Below are positions 1 to 11,146 of a stretch of 46,060 bases of DNA, piece by piece. The position numbers and the translations under genes are program-made. The DNA comes from Heliocybe sulcata. Lineage: Eukaryota > Basidiomycota > Agaricomycetes > Gloeophyllales > Gloeophyllaceae. A model generated the notes under the pieces. It saw only the letters and a program-made list of their open reading frames with translations, ran no database searches and was not told the DNA's origin. Numbering within the stretch: position 1 is the first letter of the stretch; the number at the start of each line of letters is the position of its first letter. Location of the stretch: assembly GCA_004369045.1 (NCBI GenBank), contig ML213549.1, positions 1 through 46,060 of the forward strand, written 5' to 3'.

Positions 1-331
1 TATTTTGTCTGTCCAACGGACAGTCTACACAGTCGACGTCGTGCACAAGGTGCGGGTGGCCTAATTAGGCAACAGCGCCTGGCACCGTCGGCGACCGACG
101 TCAATGGGCAGTGGGTTATAAATATATAGTATGTCTACACTATAGTACTCTACAGCTAAGGGAACCCCTGCCCCGGTACCACCGCCGGTGTCAGCAGAGA
201 GCAACTTTGAGCCTAGCTAGGCCCCAGGGACAGTTGCAACGGTAAGCCTAATTAGGCTCATAGTCTGGGACGTCTAGGTGCTCAAGAGCGCCTCCTCTCT
301 CGTACAGAGCTTGCGCTGCATTCCAGGATCG

Positions 332-1476
332 ATGAACTCAAGAGCAGGAAGACATCTCATTGGTCGTACTAGATGGAAGGCCATCTTCAATGCGCGGGCG
401 CACCTCCGTTTTGCACATTCCGAGGTCGCGCTTGCATCGAGCCTCGTGGAACTAGAGAGTCGCGGTATACGTTCAAGCGAAGGGATGCTGTTCAGTGAAA
501 GCGGAAAGGAGCCAGAGAAGAACCCCGAGGGAGAAGATCCTATGTCTGACCAGGAGTGGGAGATCCGGACGGGTGCGTCTTTACATTCACAAGCCATCCG
601 GGAAGGTTCTCTGATACTACCCCAAGACCGACATGCTCCTTTCATCGTGTAGGTAGAGCCATATACGTGCTCCAACAGACGCTACCAGATTTCTTCGAAC
701 TTGGGCTCGTTGCGGCTGTCGATCTAGCGCAAGGCCCTGCGATGAACGACGGGAATCTGCTGAGGAGTGGAGGCAAGGTCCCTGGTCGGGACGATGTCGA
801 GGGAATATACAGCCGGAAAGTTATACTATCATATACTCCGCCCTCCGCATTACCTCCTCCTTTACCTCGCACTTTACGTCTCGAAGGTACGCCAAACTCG
901 CCACGGCGTATGCACCTGTCATGACCCTCGTCTGCGACTCCAGGGTTGCCGCTGTACATGGCCTCGTCCGTTTTCGTCCGGCACACTATGAAAGCCCTGT
1001 ATACAGACTTGTCCGTCGAGCTCCGCAAAGTGACCGTCCAGTCCTCGGCGTCTCGATCGAGCTCGGGATCTGGATTCGGGCAGATGCCGCCCACTTCCGA
1101 AAGCGCGAACCCGCGGGATAGCCTGCATCGGCGGCAGAAAAGCATCTTCATACGCCTCGAGGTGTCTGGTACCAACAGGGTCAGCGGCGCGAGAGGCGAA
1201 TGGGACGTGTGAGTGCTCGTTTCCCGCCTTCCCGGGTCTTCTGCTCATAGGTTGCACTTGGTTAGAGCATCAACGTATACGTTCTCTCCCGTCTCGGGTC
1301 TTATCAGCACCCATACGGTTAACAATATCCATCCGGCACCACATCTGTCAGCGTACGATATGCTGCGCATAGGTCTGAATAAGTTAGGACTCGGAGGTAG
1401 CGATGGCGCGCCTAAGCCTGGTATCGGTGCCGGTGCCGCTTGCGATGGAAGTACGAGCGAAGGGAAAGGATTGTGA
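332..1476 (+). CDS. Conserved-looking protein of unknown function, four exons
   Basis: Modelled exons are 332-572, 653-886, 944-1208 and 1251-1476, giving 321 aa with every junction in phase and GT-AG borders. I do not recognise the family. The N-terminal exon is rich in Ala, Arg and Glu (FNARAHLRFAHSEVALASSL). The middle exons carry a Pro-rich stretch and then LPLYMASSVFVRHTMKALY. The last exons read like a beta-rich domain (FIRLEVSGTNRVSGARGEWD, then STYTFSPVSGLISTHTVNNI) and end in a Gly-rich tail. That last part loosely resembles NTF2/SnoaL-type folds, but this is only an impression. Start: the first in-frame ATG after a possible upstream splice acceptor; an extra 5' exon ending near 240 cannot be excluded. 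The minus-strand reading across the same DNA is not protein-like. PSF1 follows on the same strand 330 bases downstream. The splicing is fairly certain, the function unknown. Confidence 0.55.
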
Positions 1477-1806
1477 AGTGCATCGAAGTTAGGGGAATGT
1501 CGTACCGTTCATCACCGGTTTGCTCTCATGCTCATCCCAGCTCAATTTAGTTCCTAAGCATAATGTATCATATCACAACTCACCTCTGTATTGACGTAAC
1601 TTAGTAATCTCAAGTTGCCCCACTCTCATCGCACCTACTGCAGTCTTTGCAGCATCTTACATACGACAAACTCTGCCGATCTGCATGTTTTACATTCCTT
1701 CCGGTTAACAGACAGAACCGAGCGTGACGAAACTGAGTAACATATCAGGTGGCTGTGACCGGCGCGTACTTATATACCGACGCGTCTACCTTACCACTAG
1801 CATCTC
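1477..1806. other. Intergenic region upstream of PSF1
   Basis: This stretch holds the 3' flank of the first gene and the PSF1 promoter. No additional coding exon was seen. Confidence 0.5.
1771..1776 (+). promoter_or_regulatory. TATA-like box upstream of PSF1
   Basis: A TATATA hexamer lies 31 bases before the PSF1 ATG. The spacing suits a short 5' leader. The call rests only on motif and position. Confidence 0.3.
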
Positions 1807-2418
1807 ATGACAGAAACTCGCCAATATGGCGACCTCGCAACGCAGCTCGTAACGGAATCTCGACGATCAACGGCGACGGATACCCTCTTGAAATACAATG
1901 ATCCTCTCGTACGTTCCATAATCCGAGAGCAGCGTCAGCTGGAGCAGATGATTTCCTCCACCCTATTGGCCTCCGAAGACCCGGAATTTGACGGAAACAA
2001 CCCGTCTCTTCTAATCTACCAGACCGCTATTCTTCGCAACAAACGCTGTCTCCTCGCCTACCACTCGCACCGCACCGACCGACTACGAGACATGTACTGG
2101 GCAGTCGGTGGTGCCCTGCCGCACCTGCTCTCCGACCAGGATATCCGGGGCAAGCTCTCGCCGCACGAAGTGGACTTTTTGAAACAGTACAACTCGGCTG
2201 TCATGGACTTCCGCAGCGAGTTCTCGGATGAGCTGGACATCACTGCGAGTATCGTCCAGCCGCCGAAGGACTTGCATGTGCTCGTGAGGGTCATCAGAGA
2301 CTGTGGGGTTATTCAGACGGAGCTAGGGACCATTGATTTCAAGAAGGGCCAGCGGTTCATGGTCCGCAGAGCTGATATCGAGCATCTGATTGTGCAAGGA
2401 TATCTGGAGGAGGTGTGA
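1807..2418 (+). CDS. PSF1: GINS complex subunit Psf1
   Basis: A single-exon, 203-aa protein, the usual length for eukaryotic Psf1. With Sld5, Psf2 and Psf3 it forms the GINS tetramer, which joins Cdc45 and Mcm2-7 in the CMG replicative helicase in the nucleus. Family hallmarks are visible: the N-terminal YGDLATQLV helix, the core RNKRCLLAYHSHRTDRLRDM (about residues 77-96), the segment LSPHEVDFLKQYNSAVMDF, then DLHVLVRVIRDCGVIQTELG and the C-terminal beta-rich B-domain ending RRADIEHLIVQGYLEEV. The C-terminal B-domain is required for CMG assembly in the characterised proteins and is intact here. The start is the first ATG, just after a TATA-like hexamer. The gene converges on paralog A, leaving about 300 bases between stop codons. 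Nothing looks broken. Confidence 0.95.
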   Translation: MTETRQYGDLATQLVTESRRSTATDTLLKYNDPLVRSIIREQRQLEQMISSTLLASEDPEFDGNNPSLLIYQTAILRNKRCLLAYHSHRTDRLRDMYWAVGGALPHLLSDQDIRGKLSPHEVDFLKQYNSAVMDFRSEFSDELDITASIVQPPKDLHVLVRVIRDCGVIQTELGTIDFKKGQRFMVRRADIEHLIVQGYLEEV

Positions 2419-2716
2419 TGCGACTGTGGTACGTATATCTGTCATCCATGAACCGTAGGCTACTGGGAGCTAAGTTGTTTGGAAGGTCCCGGTTTCCAAG
2501 AATCAATGACATACAACGTGGAAGGTCAGCCGTGCAGGCGTCAGGAACACGCAGGTTTGCTCGAACCAGAGGTCGCATCAAGATTATATTCGTACATCTC
2601 GCGTATCGCGAAGAGACTGCTACAATAAGCATTACATGATGGGACTTCTATCCCGGAGTAGCAGCGCAGACCACGCTTTCGCAGCGCCATTGGCGTCGTG
2701 GTCCGTGCTCGTAGTC

Positions 2717-4085
2717 CTAGAGGTCAACTAGGACTGATATTAACCCTCCTGTTGAACATAGCAATGTGATCGGCTTCAGTCCCTGAACTCTTTCATCAAA
2801 GAAATACTCACGTAGGGGAGAGGCCACGGGGGACCGACACCTCTCGCAATCTGGCACCACGTATATATCATCTGGACCAGAGACGGCCTGAAGCTTAGCT
2901 CAGCCATATCAGGCCTCGTCAAGCCCGCTCGGTTCCTAAGACCGGACCTAGGGATTGGATCAACTAATTTCGCGATCAATTGACCTGATAACGCATAGCA
3001 AGTTAATCTGTTAGCAAAAGCAGGAAAATGGGGACGCACGAGGACTGAAGGTGCCGAACGTCCAGTAGTTCCAAGTTGTCACGGCAAAGTAGCGGCATCC
3101 GCAGGTGGTACACGCATCTTGCAGCTATGGACAGCGAATCAGTGTCTGACCAAGTAGCATTGGAATCTCGCCCGCACCACAGCCCAGAGTGTCTCCGCCG
3201 GTGTCCACGTAGACCCAGTGTGGTCAGCCCCAGCATCGTACTCCCGATCCAGCCTTCCGTCAGGGAACTGTTGGAGTAGGTCTGCGCTCAGCCATCGCAT
3301 CATAGGAAGGCCACTCACTGTACGCCTACGGACGAACTCGAGAAAATCGCCTCTGCCAAAGTATCCTGGCGAGATGCACAGCACTACCATCGCCGTCCAT
3401 TGAGGCTGCCCAGCCTACGATAACTTCTCATTAACCTCAGCACCTCCGGTAGGAGACGCGTGCTCACCTCGGTCGCGGGTCTGCGTAAAGCAAAAAGGTC
3501 CCACTTCCGTTGCTTAGCTTCCACGGGCACCTTGTAGCTGATTTTCTCGAACTTGGCACTGTCCTGATCTTCCTCGTCCCGAGCTGTCATCCGCATGGCT
3601 TCTTCCACCGTGTAGAGGACATTCTCCATTACAACTTCTGCAAACCTATTCCTGCTATCGACGGTCAGGTCCTCCCTGGAAAATTGGTCGAGCTTGATTA
3701 TGCCCGTCGCCGGAAGATTCAGTGAGTCGTTTCCCCATTCCACCGGGGCGTCTGGGAGCTCGGCAAAGTCTGGCAAAAGGCGTCAGCATAAGATGCTTCC
3801 TCATAACATAGACAACACACATCGCTGGGTGACCTCCAGCAGACGGTCGATTGAAGCTTCATCGACCACCTTCAGTTTCCTCGTGCCGGGTGGCTTCATG
3901 AGAGTAGGCTCCTTTAGCTTGTTAGGCTCCTTCGGCCCGGGAGACTCAAGACCAAAGCGTGGCCAGTCCCTGACGTAGCCCATTTCGTCGACCTTACGGA
4001 GGTTGGGTCGTAAGTCGATTGGTGGCAACCAGGCTGACGCCAGGTAGCTCTTGAGGCTCTGCGGGTCCGCTTGGCCGTGTTCCAT
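2717..4085 (-). CDS. Paralog A of an unrecognised fungal family (three copies in this window)
   Basis: Seven exons read right to left: 4085-3821, 3769-3468, 3405-3319, 3267-3178, 3124-3040, 2984-2812 and 2782-2717, together 355 aa with all phases consistent. The family is not one I can name. Features shared with copies at 13503-14871 and 24139-25492 are: a central hydrophobic strand (TAMVVLCISPGYF), an exon beginning Phe-Pro, an 85-base exon encoding a Cys cluster followed by FAVTTWNYWTFGTF, and a block RPSLVQMIYTWCQIARG. The Cys/Phe/Trp-rich block looks structural, possibly metal-binding. The N-terminus (MEHGQADPQSLKSYLASAW) has no clear signal peptide or membrane segment. The last exon is the least certain: reading on past the PLPY junction, or a different donor at 2840, gives other short tails. 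The shared exon phases support the rest strongly. The function is unknown. Confidence 0.7.
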
Positions 4086-5225
4086 AGTTTGAAGTTTGTG
4101 GATAGTGGTGCAAGTAGGAATTACAGGGAAAACAGGGTTGACGTTGATGAGAAAACATGAGCAGAGCAAGCTGTTTTATACTGACGAGACAGCTGTACGA
4201 GCCAAGTTGGTGGGTTCGGATAGCTAGAGAATGCTGCCTCGTTTGGAGAGTTTGGAATCTGGGACCCACAAGCTAACACAAGGCATCCAGCGCTTGCTTC
4301 TAGGCAACTACAAGGCGCGCTTCGCATCATCGGCTAGCTCGCTTAGCGTTGACAGCAGAGTTGTCAGGTCTATATGTCGACATCCAGCATTCCATTGCAG
4401 CAGCAGCAGGAAGTCAGGCATAAGCAATGGCTCTAGAAATGGTTTCAGAACTAAAGCCATGCATCAAGAGCGACTTACCAATGCAAAAGCGACTATCATC
4501 CTGCGGTAAGGCGATACTGTAGATTCCGCATATCTCCTATCGGAACATATCAGCATAGCGCAATGTCTTCTTTGTCCCGTATATGGAAATAGCCTTGTGA
4601 GCTCACTGCGGCGTTGTGGACGAATGTGGGCTCTGAAATTCGGAAGCCATTTATTGATGCGACGAATAGGATCGATAAAGATAGGATGCATTGATCATCA
4701 GATGGCTTGCTGCCTGACTAATATCATTTTGGCGCCTCTTGTGCTTCGAATATTTACCAGCTTAAGGGTCTTGAAGCCGGTACTGTTAATCATCAAGTCG
4801 TCAGGCGCATATCCATCACAGCGGAAACATCTTGTACCACCATACCCACCGGAGTCATACCCTGTCAATTGGCAGATCATCTATACCGCGGATTTTGGTG
4901 AGGTCTGTACCAGACGGAAGCAAAAGTCAATTACGTAGCCCGCCCAAGTTGATTGGCTACTGACTGAACCGGCGGTATCTCGTCGGAGGTTCTTGCCACT
5001 TACAGGAGCTCCAGAAGTTTCAGCAGGAGGAAATAAAATGACGCGAGCGACAAACATCACAAAGAGCGCCTGGACGGCTGAGGCAGCTTTCCGTAGCGAA
5101 GCGACGTGGGCAGATGACAGCATGAAACACGGAGACCAAAACTAACAAGGACTGCTCAGATAGACCGCCAGCATCCAGGGGTCTTATGAGTTTGACACCA
5201 CACATAGTCGTAAAAAGTACAAGAC
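4086..5225. other. Intergenic region between paralog A and UTP7
   Basis: About 1.1 kb with no convincing gene. The only item worth noting is an 80-codon minus-strand ORF at 4881-5123. It has a short hydrophobic stretch (ALFVMFVARVILF) followed by a Ser/Thr-rich part. It could be a tiny gene, a spliced fragment or chance. Confidence 0.4.
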
Positions 5226-7444
5226 TCAGCGTCTATTACTAGCGAAACGGTCAAGAGCAGACGGTTTTCGCTCTGCCGCGGGTCCCAACCTCGCCTTTTC
5301 TCTCTCCTTCCTTCGCTCCTCCCTCTCCCTCTCAAGCTTTTGCCGCACAGCAATCTGACAAACCAACGTCAACATCCAACGGACGAGATACAAGGGCCAC
5401 AAAGGAACTCACCGCCTTGGGATCAATAACATTCTTCCGTTGCTTCCTTAGATACCTCTTCAGCGCCTTATTGCGCCCGCGCATCTTCATCTTCTCCTTG
5501 CTCGCTTTAGACGTCGCGGCGCCATCGCCGTCACCATCGTTTCCCTCGCCGTCCCCACCATCCGCATCAACCTCAGTCTCGTCCGCCTTCCCCTGTATCT
5601 TCAGCCGCTGCAACCTGGGCAAGCGCGCGAACGGCACGCCCTCGTCTGGCTCCTTCGTGCCTGACGGCCCAAGCGACCCAACAAAGTCCGGGTCGAGGGC
5701 AATCATATCCGCAGGGATCTGTATGCCACCCAGTCAGCACGAGACGATCTTCTCATACGCATCAAGACTCACCTTATCAAGCAGACCCTTGACCTCCCGC
5801 TCTCTTCGGCCACGCTTGTTTTCGAAGGGATCAGCCTCGCTGCTGTCGAAGTTGGGCTCGCCCGCGCCTGGGACAAGGATACTCGACAAGCCCTTCTCGT
5901 GGCCGACGGTGAGGATATCCTGGAACGGGCAGAATCGGATGGAAGTGGTGGGTTTGTGCGTAATCGGGTGGGTGAGATAGAGCGGTGGCGGGGAGTTTGG
6001 TGCCGGTAATGTCGGCTTCGTATATACCTACCAATAGCCACGCATGAGCAGTGGGTTCGTGACAGGAGAGAATAGATACCCACATTCACACTCCCGCCTG
6101 ACGCAACCGCCAACATACCCCTCTGACTAAACTCCACCTCCGCGTCCCCCGCACTCCTCACCCTCCAGCTTCTCACCGCGCCTTTCCAATTCCTGCAATC
6201 CCACACCTTCACCATGCCGTCCTTCCCCGCCGTCGCCATGTACCTGCCCCCTTCTCCTTGGCTCCCTATACTCACGCTAACGGACTGCACGGGCCCGAGA
6301 TGCGCTAGGAGTCGCACGGCCGGGTGCGGGAGGTTTGGGGTCCAGAGTGAGACGACACCGTTCTGGTGTCCGAGGTGGATGACGGCGTTGTGCGGATTCT
6401 TGGTCATGCTGATGGGGGTGCCGAGTTTGTGCCTTGTTGTCTGGTGCACGGCGACGATCTGGCCGTTGGTTGCATCGAGGTACTGGAGGTGGCCTGCTGT
6501 GCTCTGGGTAGGGCATTAGTATTAAGCAGCAGGATCGAGAGATCAACAAGGGAGCTTACGATGCTGGCGAGTAACCAGTGGTAGTCGAGATACTCCAGGC
6601 GCGTAGCTTCAACGTGCGACTTGAGCTTGTGCAGCTCGACACCATCTTGGTCGTACACAAAGACGTGCTTCTGTTGTGCGACCGCGAAATGGGTATGTGA
6701 ATGGAGAAAGCTACAGAAGATGGAATTGGTTACGAGCTTACCGAGGCAAAGTAAAGGAATTCACCTACGCGATGTCCCTGCACGTCTCCTGCAGCTGCAG
6801 TTCCGTGTGCAGAGTGCCCGTCTGCCAGTCGAATGTCGCGACATGGCCTTTCCGACCCATGACCGCTATATGTCTACACAAGGATCAGCTGAGTACTTAA
6901 GGGGATGGGCAGCAGTGATCCCGGTTGTAATTACAGCAAGACACGCACGGCTACCTCTAACAGCGGACACTCACCGTCCATTTCTTGTATACCTCGCACG
7001 ATATGGGCCCCCATCCAACTTCCACTCCCTCCGACCCTTCGCAGCCTCCGCGCCCGCCTCTCTACAAATCTCCTCCTGCGTCATCCTCCACGTCCTCTCC
7101 ATCTCGCCCTCCACCTCCATCTTCCCCGCATCGTCCACAAGCAGCAGCTCCGCCGCATCCTCAATCAGCTGCTTCCGCCGTATACTCTGCGCGCTCTGCC
7201 TGCTCAGCTCGGCACGCAGCTTTTTGTTCGGGACGTGGTTGTGAGTGGGCGCATTTTCAGGGAGGGGTGAAGAAGGTCGCAGAGACCTCGGTAAAGCTGT
7301 CTGGTGAGTTATTGAGGATAGGGTCGAGTCAGTTTGTGGTGCGTGTTTCGACGGCCCATTGCGAGGTGCGGGATTGCGCTTCGAGTTGTTGCGCCTTTTA
7401 TGAACCGGCTGAATCGCATCAGCTTTTGCAATTAACGAGTCCAT
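5226..7444 (-). CDS. UTP7: U3 snoRNP / 90S pre-ribosome WD40 protein Utp7 (WDR46/BING4)
   Basis: Seven exons read right to left: 7444-6975, 6873-6769, 6710-6560, 6503-6084, 6027-5773, 5718-5413 and 5354-5226, giving 611 aa. Utp7 is a nucleolar scaffold of the small-subunit processome needed for early 18S rRNA processing. The basic N-terminus runs into a helical stretch ([20 protein letters not shown]). The WD repeats follow, with [40 protein letters not shown] and [20 protein letters not shown] (around residue 335). The BING4 C-terminal domain lies near residues 395-475 ([20 protein letters not shown]). The tail is acidic, then basic, with a coiled Arg/Glu segment. Start: ATG at 7444 opening [13 protein letters not shown]; an in-frame ATG 13 codons upstream is possible. 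All introns are 50-101 bases with GT-AG ends. Nothing is missing. The length fits the family. Confidence 0.93.
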
Positions 7445-7797
7445 CGCAGAAGTCCAGAAAGAATACCGAAGGAAGTCGCCCACAATATGAAGTCGACGTG
7501 CGGCTCAAGACAAGTTGAAGATTGTGGCTAAGGGACATTTTCAGTTTGTGTGTGTGCATGTTTGGTAGCGGGATTGTGGCTGCTTGGACCGCGCGGCGCG
7601 CATGCGATTAGAGTATACGTATCATAAACCGCTGCATGTAATTTTCTGGATTCCACCACATAAGCATTGGCAGGCCTCAATTTTGCGCTGTACCACCCGC
7701 ATGGCATAAACACACAGTTTACAATTCCAATTGCGATCTCGTTTCCGCGATGATAGTACACGTTGCACTTCTCTTTTGGTTACACTCTTTCAGCCCT

Positions 7798-8161
7798 CTA
7801 TCGCTGGTCGGCCATACCACCGGAGATCTTTGACTCCAGCTTGCGCTCTCCCCGCTCGTCGACAAACTTGCCAGGTCGCTCAGAGTTGTGGTGCGCACCC
7901 TGGCTCTTGCCTCCACTTGACCGACCCGTGCCCACGCTTGGGTCCGGCTGGACGTCGGCGTTGAATTCCATGACATCCTGGGGATCAGGAACGAGCTAAA
8001 AGTATGAGTGTTAGTCTCGATGATACCTGTGGGCACACTTGCGAACATGCCTTCTGACCGGCCTCAGCCTCGTCGCGGCCGCTCGACTGAGCCTGACGCT
8101 GTCCAATTGCCTGGGCCTCAGCGTAGTCGCCGGCGGGGGTGGAAGGGTACTCTTGCGACAT
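7798..8161 (-). CDS. Small Asp/Gln-rich protein of unknown function
   Basis: Two exons, 8161-8027 and 7995-7798, give 110 aa joined in phase across a 31-base intron (GTATCA...TTTTAG). That is very short, so an alternative donor is possible. The protein starts MSQEYPSTPAGDYAEAQAIG, is hydrophilic and probably disordered. It ends with DVMEFNADVQPDPSVGTG and ERGERKLESKISGGMADQR. It has no membrane segment or recognisable domain. The tail pattern (NADVQPDPS, then KLESKISGG) has the look of a small conserved fungal protein rather than noise, but I cannot name the family. It lies upstream of UTP7 on the same strand with about 350 bases between them, and each probably has its own promoter. Confidence 0.5.
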
Positions 8162-8761
8162 CTGTGAGCGTTCCGGACGTGAGCGTCGAAGTCTGGCCAC
8201 CTATGGTTATGGAGAACGTACGATGGAGATGAAGATTATAATAAGAGGACTTAGAGAGAGTAAACGTTGAAGACAATGAAGGTTGTAGAAGAACAACGGC
8301 TCAAAGCCATGGCTTTTATGCAGTCGGGCAAGTATTCCATCTGTTCAGTTCTAGTCCGCGCCACCAGCGGTAGTGTCAACTGTGACATCATCCGCGCAAT
8401 CATCTCCAACGCTTCGAGAAGTATACCCACTGATGCCCATGATTCCCGAGCAGTCCTACCGTGTTTCATGGATGCGCGAAGCTCGGCTTCATGGCCGAGT
8501 ATTGAGTACGTACTCGAAGCGCAACGAGGAGGGAGCCATATGCATCATTCTGTGGCAATGGGAAGTGATGGACGCCACAGCCAAATCCAAACACTCGGTC
8601 GAGGCCGCGGAGTGTTGTCACTGTATACAGTCTCTGGCGGCTTCCCTGGCGATACTTATTCTGCAGCGGTAGTACTAAGTAGCAAAAGGCTCTGCGTTTA
8701 GAATTCTCGTGAATTTACCTGCTGTTCCGTAGTCCGCTTCTCGCTCTGAGAGCATTTCGCC
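8162..8761. other. Intergenic region, no gene seen
   Basis: About 600 bases between two minus-strand genes. Short open frames occur on both strands but none has protein-like composition or splice support. Confidence 0.4.
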
Positions 8762-9256
8762 TCAAGGTTTCAGATCTTTGAGCTCATCCATGGACTCGTC
8801 AACTGGTTCTGCAATGGTCATCTTTTCGCTGCTTGAACACGTACCCATACCTGAGGCCTGAGGACCCCTGAGATACTCTGTCTCATCGTCAAGCCTCTCG
8901 ATGAAGGCTGCACCTGCATTCAATAAATCATTAGTCCATCTGTACGCGAGCTCTTATCCATGGGAATTCCATACCGAGTCTGCGTTCGATGTCACCGTTC
9001 AGTACAAGAACTGCAGCACGCAAAAGGGAGCCTTCCGCAAAGCAACAGGATACTGGAAGGCTGCGCCTCAGCTATCCAGGTAGAGAGAAGCGATAACCAA
9101 ACATACGATACCAGCCTGTACTTCAACCTCACCACATTTCGGCACCTTCAAGACAGTCCTGTGTGAAAACCATCCCATTCCACCATGCTCAGTCTTGAAT
9201 CCATCACTGTCCACCCCGATATCGTTACGGTCCTGAATCTGTTGGGGAACGACCAT
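8762..9256 (-). CDS. Small protein of unknown function, three exons
   Basis: Modelled exons are 9256-9107, 9071-8975 and 8913-8762 (132 aa); phases agree and borders are GT-AG (introns 35 and 61 bases). The middle exon reads like a folded segment (SCCFAEGSLLRAAVLVLNGD). The last exon is acidic (AAFIERLDDETEYLRG, then EPVDESMDELKDLKP). The start at 9256 is a guess because the N-terminal half is weakly protein-like and another intron may remain there. No domain is recognised. It sits directly downstream of the broken kinase gene on the same strand and could even be a remnant of a longer gene. Confidence 0.35.
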
Positions 9257-9309
9257 CGCGCGTCACCATTGGATTTTATTCCTAGGGAATCCAGTGAGCA
9301 GTTACAGCC

Positions 9310-10360
9310 CTACGCATAGACTCGACAATACTTGATTATCAGTTGATCTGCTTCTTGAATATCGTCATACTGAGGATACACCCTTTCCATCACTGTGCGC
9401 CAGAACTTTTCCTATACTGAAGCAGGAAGATTGATTTGATAAGCTCCCTTCGCAATATCAGCCTAAATCAGCCGTCATCCGCATGACTTCTAGCCATATG
9501 AGTCTCACCAATATTCAGACATCCAGGATGCAGTGGCCCAATCGAGGACGCATGTGATGTTCAGATCCTTGTCGACCAATATGTTTGCAGGAGTGAGATC
9601 GTCATGCGTCAGCCGCACATCGAACGGCTGCAGAATTGCAGCATTGATCTTGCCTATCACCAGCCTCTCTTCCCCATCAGGAATTTGTAGATGTGAGTAT
9701 TGCAGAAGAGCGCGATGGAAATTATCGAGGGATGGAAAGGGGCCAAATGAGCCTCCCAGCAGCTGAATACGCGGATCGTCCAGTGGAGAGCCACAAACCG
9801 ACAGATAGACTGGCCATATGGTGATTGAACCTGCTTCAGCACCTCAGCTATGACTCGAAGGTGGTCGGCAAGAACTGCCTGTTGCTCCGCGGTAGGTCGA
9901 GCAATATTGATGCGGTAGTCATCCAATGACATGCTTGGCATTCTCTGCATCACCAGGTACGCAAAGGTGTCGCTCATCTTGATATAGTCATACACAAAGG
10001 GTACTGGGATATTCGCGTTGCGGCGGACGAATTCTGTAGCGGCGTATTCGGAAGGACTCGCGTTCTTCTTGATAACAAGTCCGAACAAGGTACGGTGCAC
10101 CGTATTGAATTGATTGAATGGGGTGTATCTGCGATGGCTGTCCATAATCAGGTAACGATAGAGCTTGCAGCGCAGAGCCTGTGGAATCAGGTGTAGAAGG
10201 AACTTCTTCGCGCGCATCCATGTATCGTCATGTAGAGTGAGGCCACAAGGAAGCATCTATCCCGTCAGCAACAGCCATCACGCATCAGCACATGCACATT
10301 GCTAAGTACCTTCGCCAATGCGGTAAAATCTGTATGGCGTGGCGGCAACCTGAGTCGCTG
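9310..10360 (-). pseudogene. Frame-broken aminoglycoside-phosphotransferase (APH)-like kinase
   Basis: The frame from 10256 downward has APH-family landmarks: a nucleotide-loop-like segment (TLFGLVIKKNASPSEYAATE), the beta-3/alpha-C part (FVRRNANIPVPFVYDYIKMS) and YLVMQRMPSMSLDDY. Near 9795 the frame must shift by one base to continue into GSPLDDPRIQLLGGSFGPFP and the catalytic loop LTHDDLTPANILVDKDLNIT, then VLDWATASWMSEYW. The typical C-terminal piece FWRTVMERVYPQYDD appears further on, behind a further stop. A short upstream exon (HTDFTALAK, near 10310) joins in phase, but no start codon was found. The HDDLTPANILVD loop and the VLDW metal-binding motif are present, so decay is recent. A one-base sequencing error could account for the shift but not the later stop, unless an unrecognised intron removes it. 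Confidence 0.65.
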
Positions 10361-11146
10361 AGACGTTCAGAGGCAAGCTTCGCGTACGGCCTGATAGGTT
10401 GGTTTGCCACAAAACAGTAACAAATAAACAAAATAAAGGAAGAAAAACCGTGCCACTGTCATTGTGCAGCGACTTTCACAACCTACGCAACATCAGCTCA
10501 CTATTTCAAAGCTTCAGCTTGAATTTTCCGTTCTTGCTCATTACAAGAGTGTTCTTGTCCACAAGAAAGAGGAAACTGAGTCATTTAGGGAACTTACGAC
10601 AATGTAATAACGGCTCCCGAACTTTCTTCGCACCCCTTCACACCCGATACTGCCCGTGGGCAGGCAGATCGAGGATGCTCGGTTCGGTGGTAGTGAAGAG
10701 GTTGTGACATCGCAGTCCATTTCCTCGCTTTTTAAAGTAAGGTACGTTTCCAGATTTATCCTACTTTGGGAGTTGTGGCAGCGCACGAGATACTGACTTT
10801 TTACATATAGTATGAATATACTATACACTTAGATGGGCCCTATCGTGGGCGTGACAATGACCCATTTTGAACCAGCCTCCGAAGTTATACCATGAACTGA
10901 AGCTGCAGTTGTCGCATGAAGCCAAACGGGGACGCCAGAGTAGTCATATCTCTCTGTTGTCTCCTGTTGATCCGATGACAACCCCACCTGTGACACAAGA
11001 TGGTCTGTGCGCACGATTTAGATCCTGACTGAACCTGTCAACCGCTAGAACTCGAACATAAAAGGCGGCGCGTCCTCCAACTCCTCTCTTCTCCACCTTT
11101 CACCCACTTCACATCTTTTCATCTTGTTCGACTTCAGCGACTCAGC
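10361..11146. other. Intergenic region and 5' flank of the next gene
   Basis: No gene recognised. An ACATAAAAGG stretch near 11056, about 90 bases before the following ATG, may serve as a TATA element. Confidence 0.35.

Noticed and set aside
642-1175. 177-codon minus-strand open frame
   Set aside because: The plus-strand four-exon model through the same DNA has consistent phases and better protein-likeness.
5417-7518. Several plus-strand open frames of 100-207 codons
   Set aside because: They are antisense to UTP7, whose exons rebuild a known protein.
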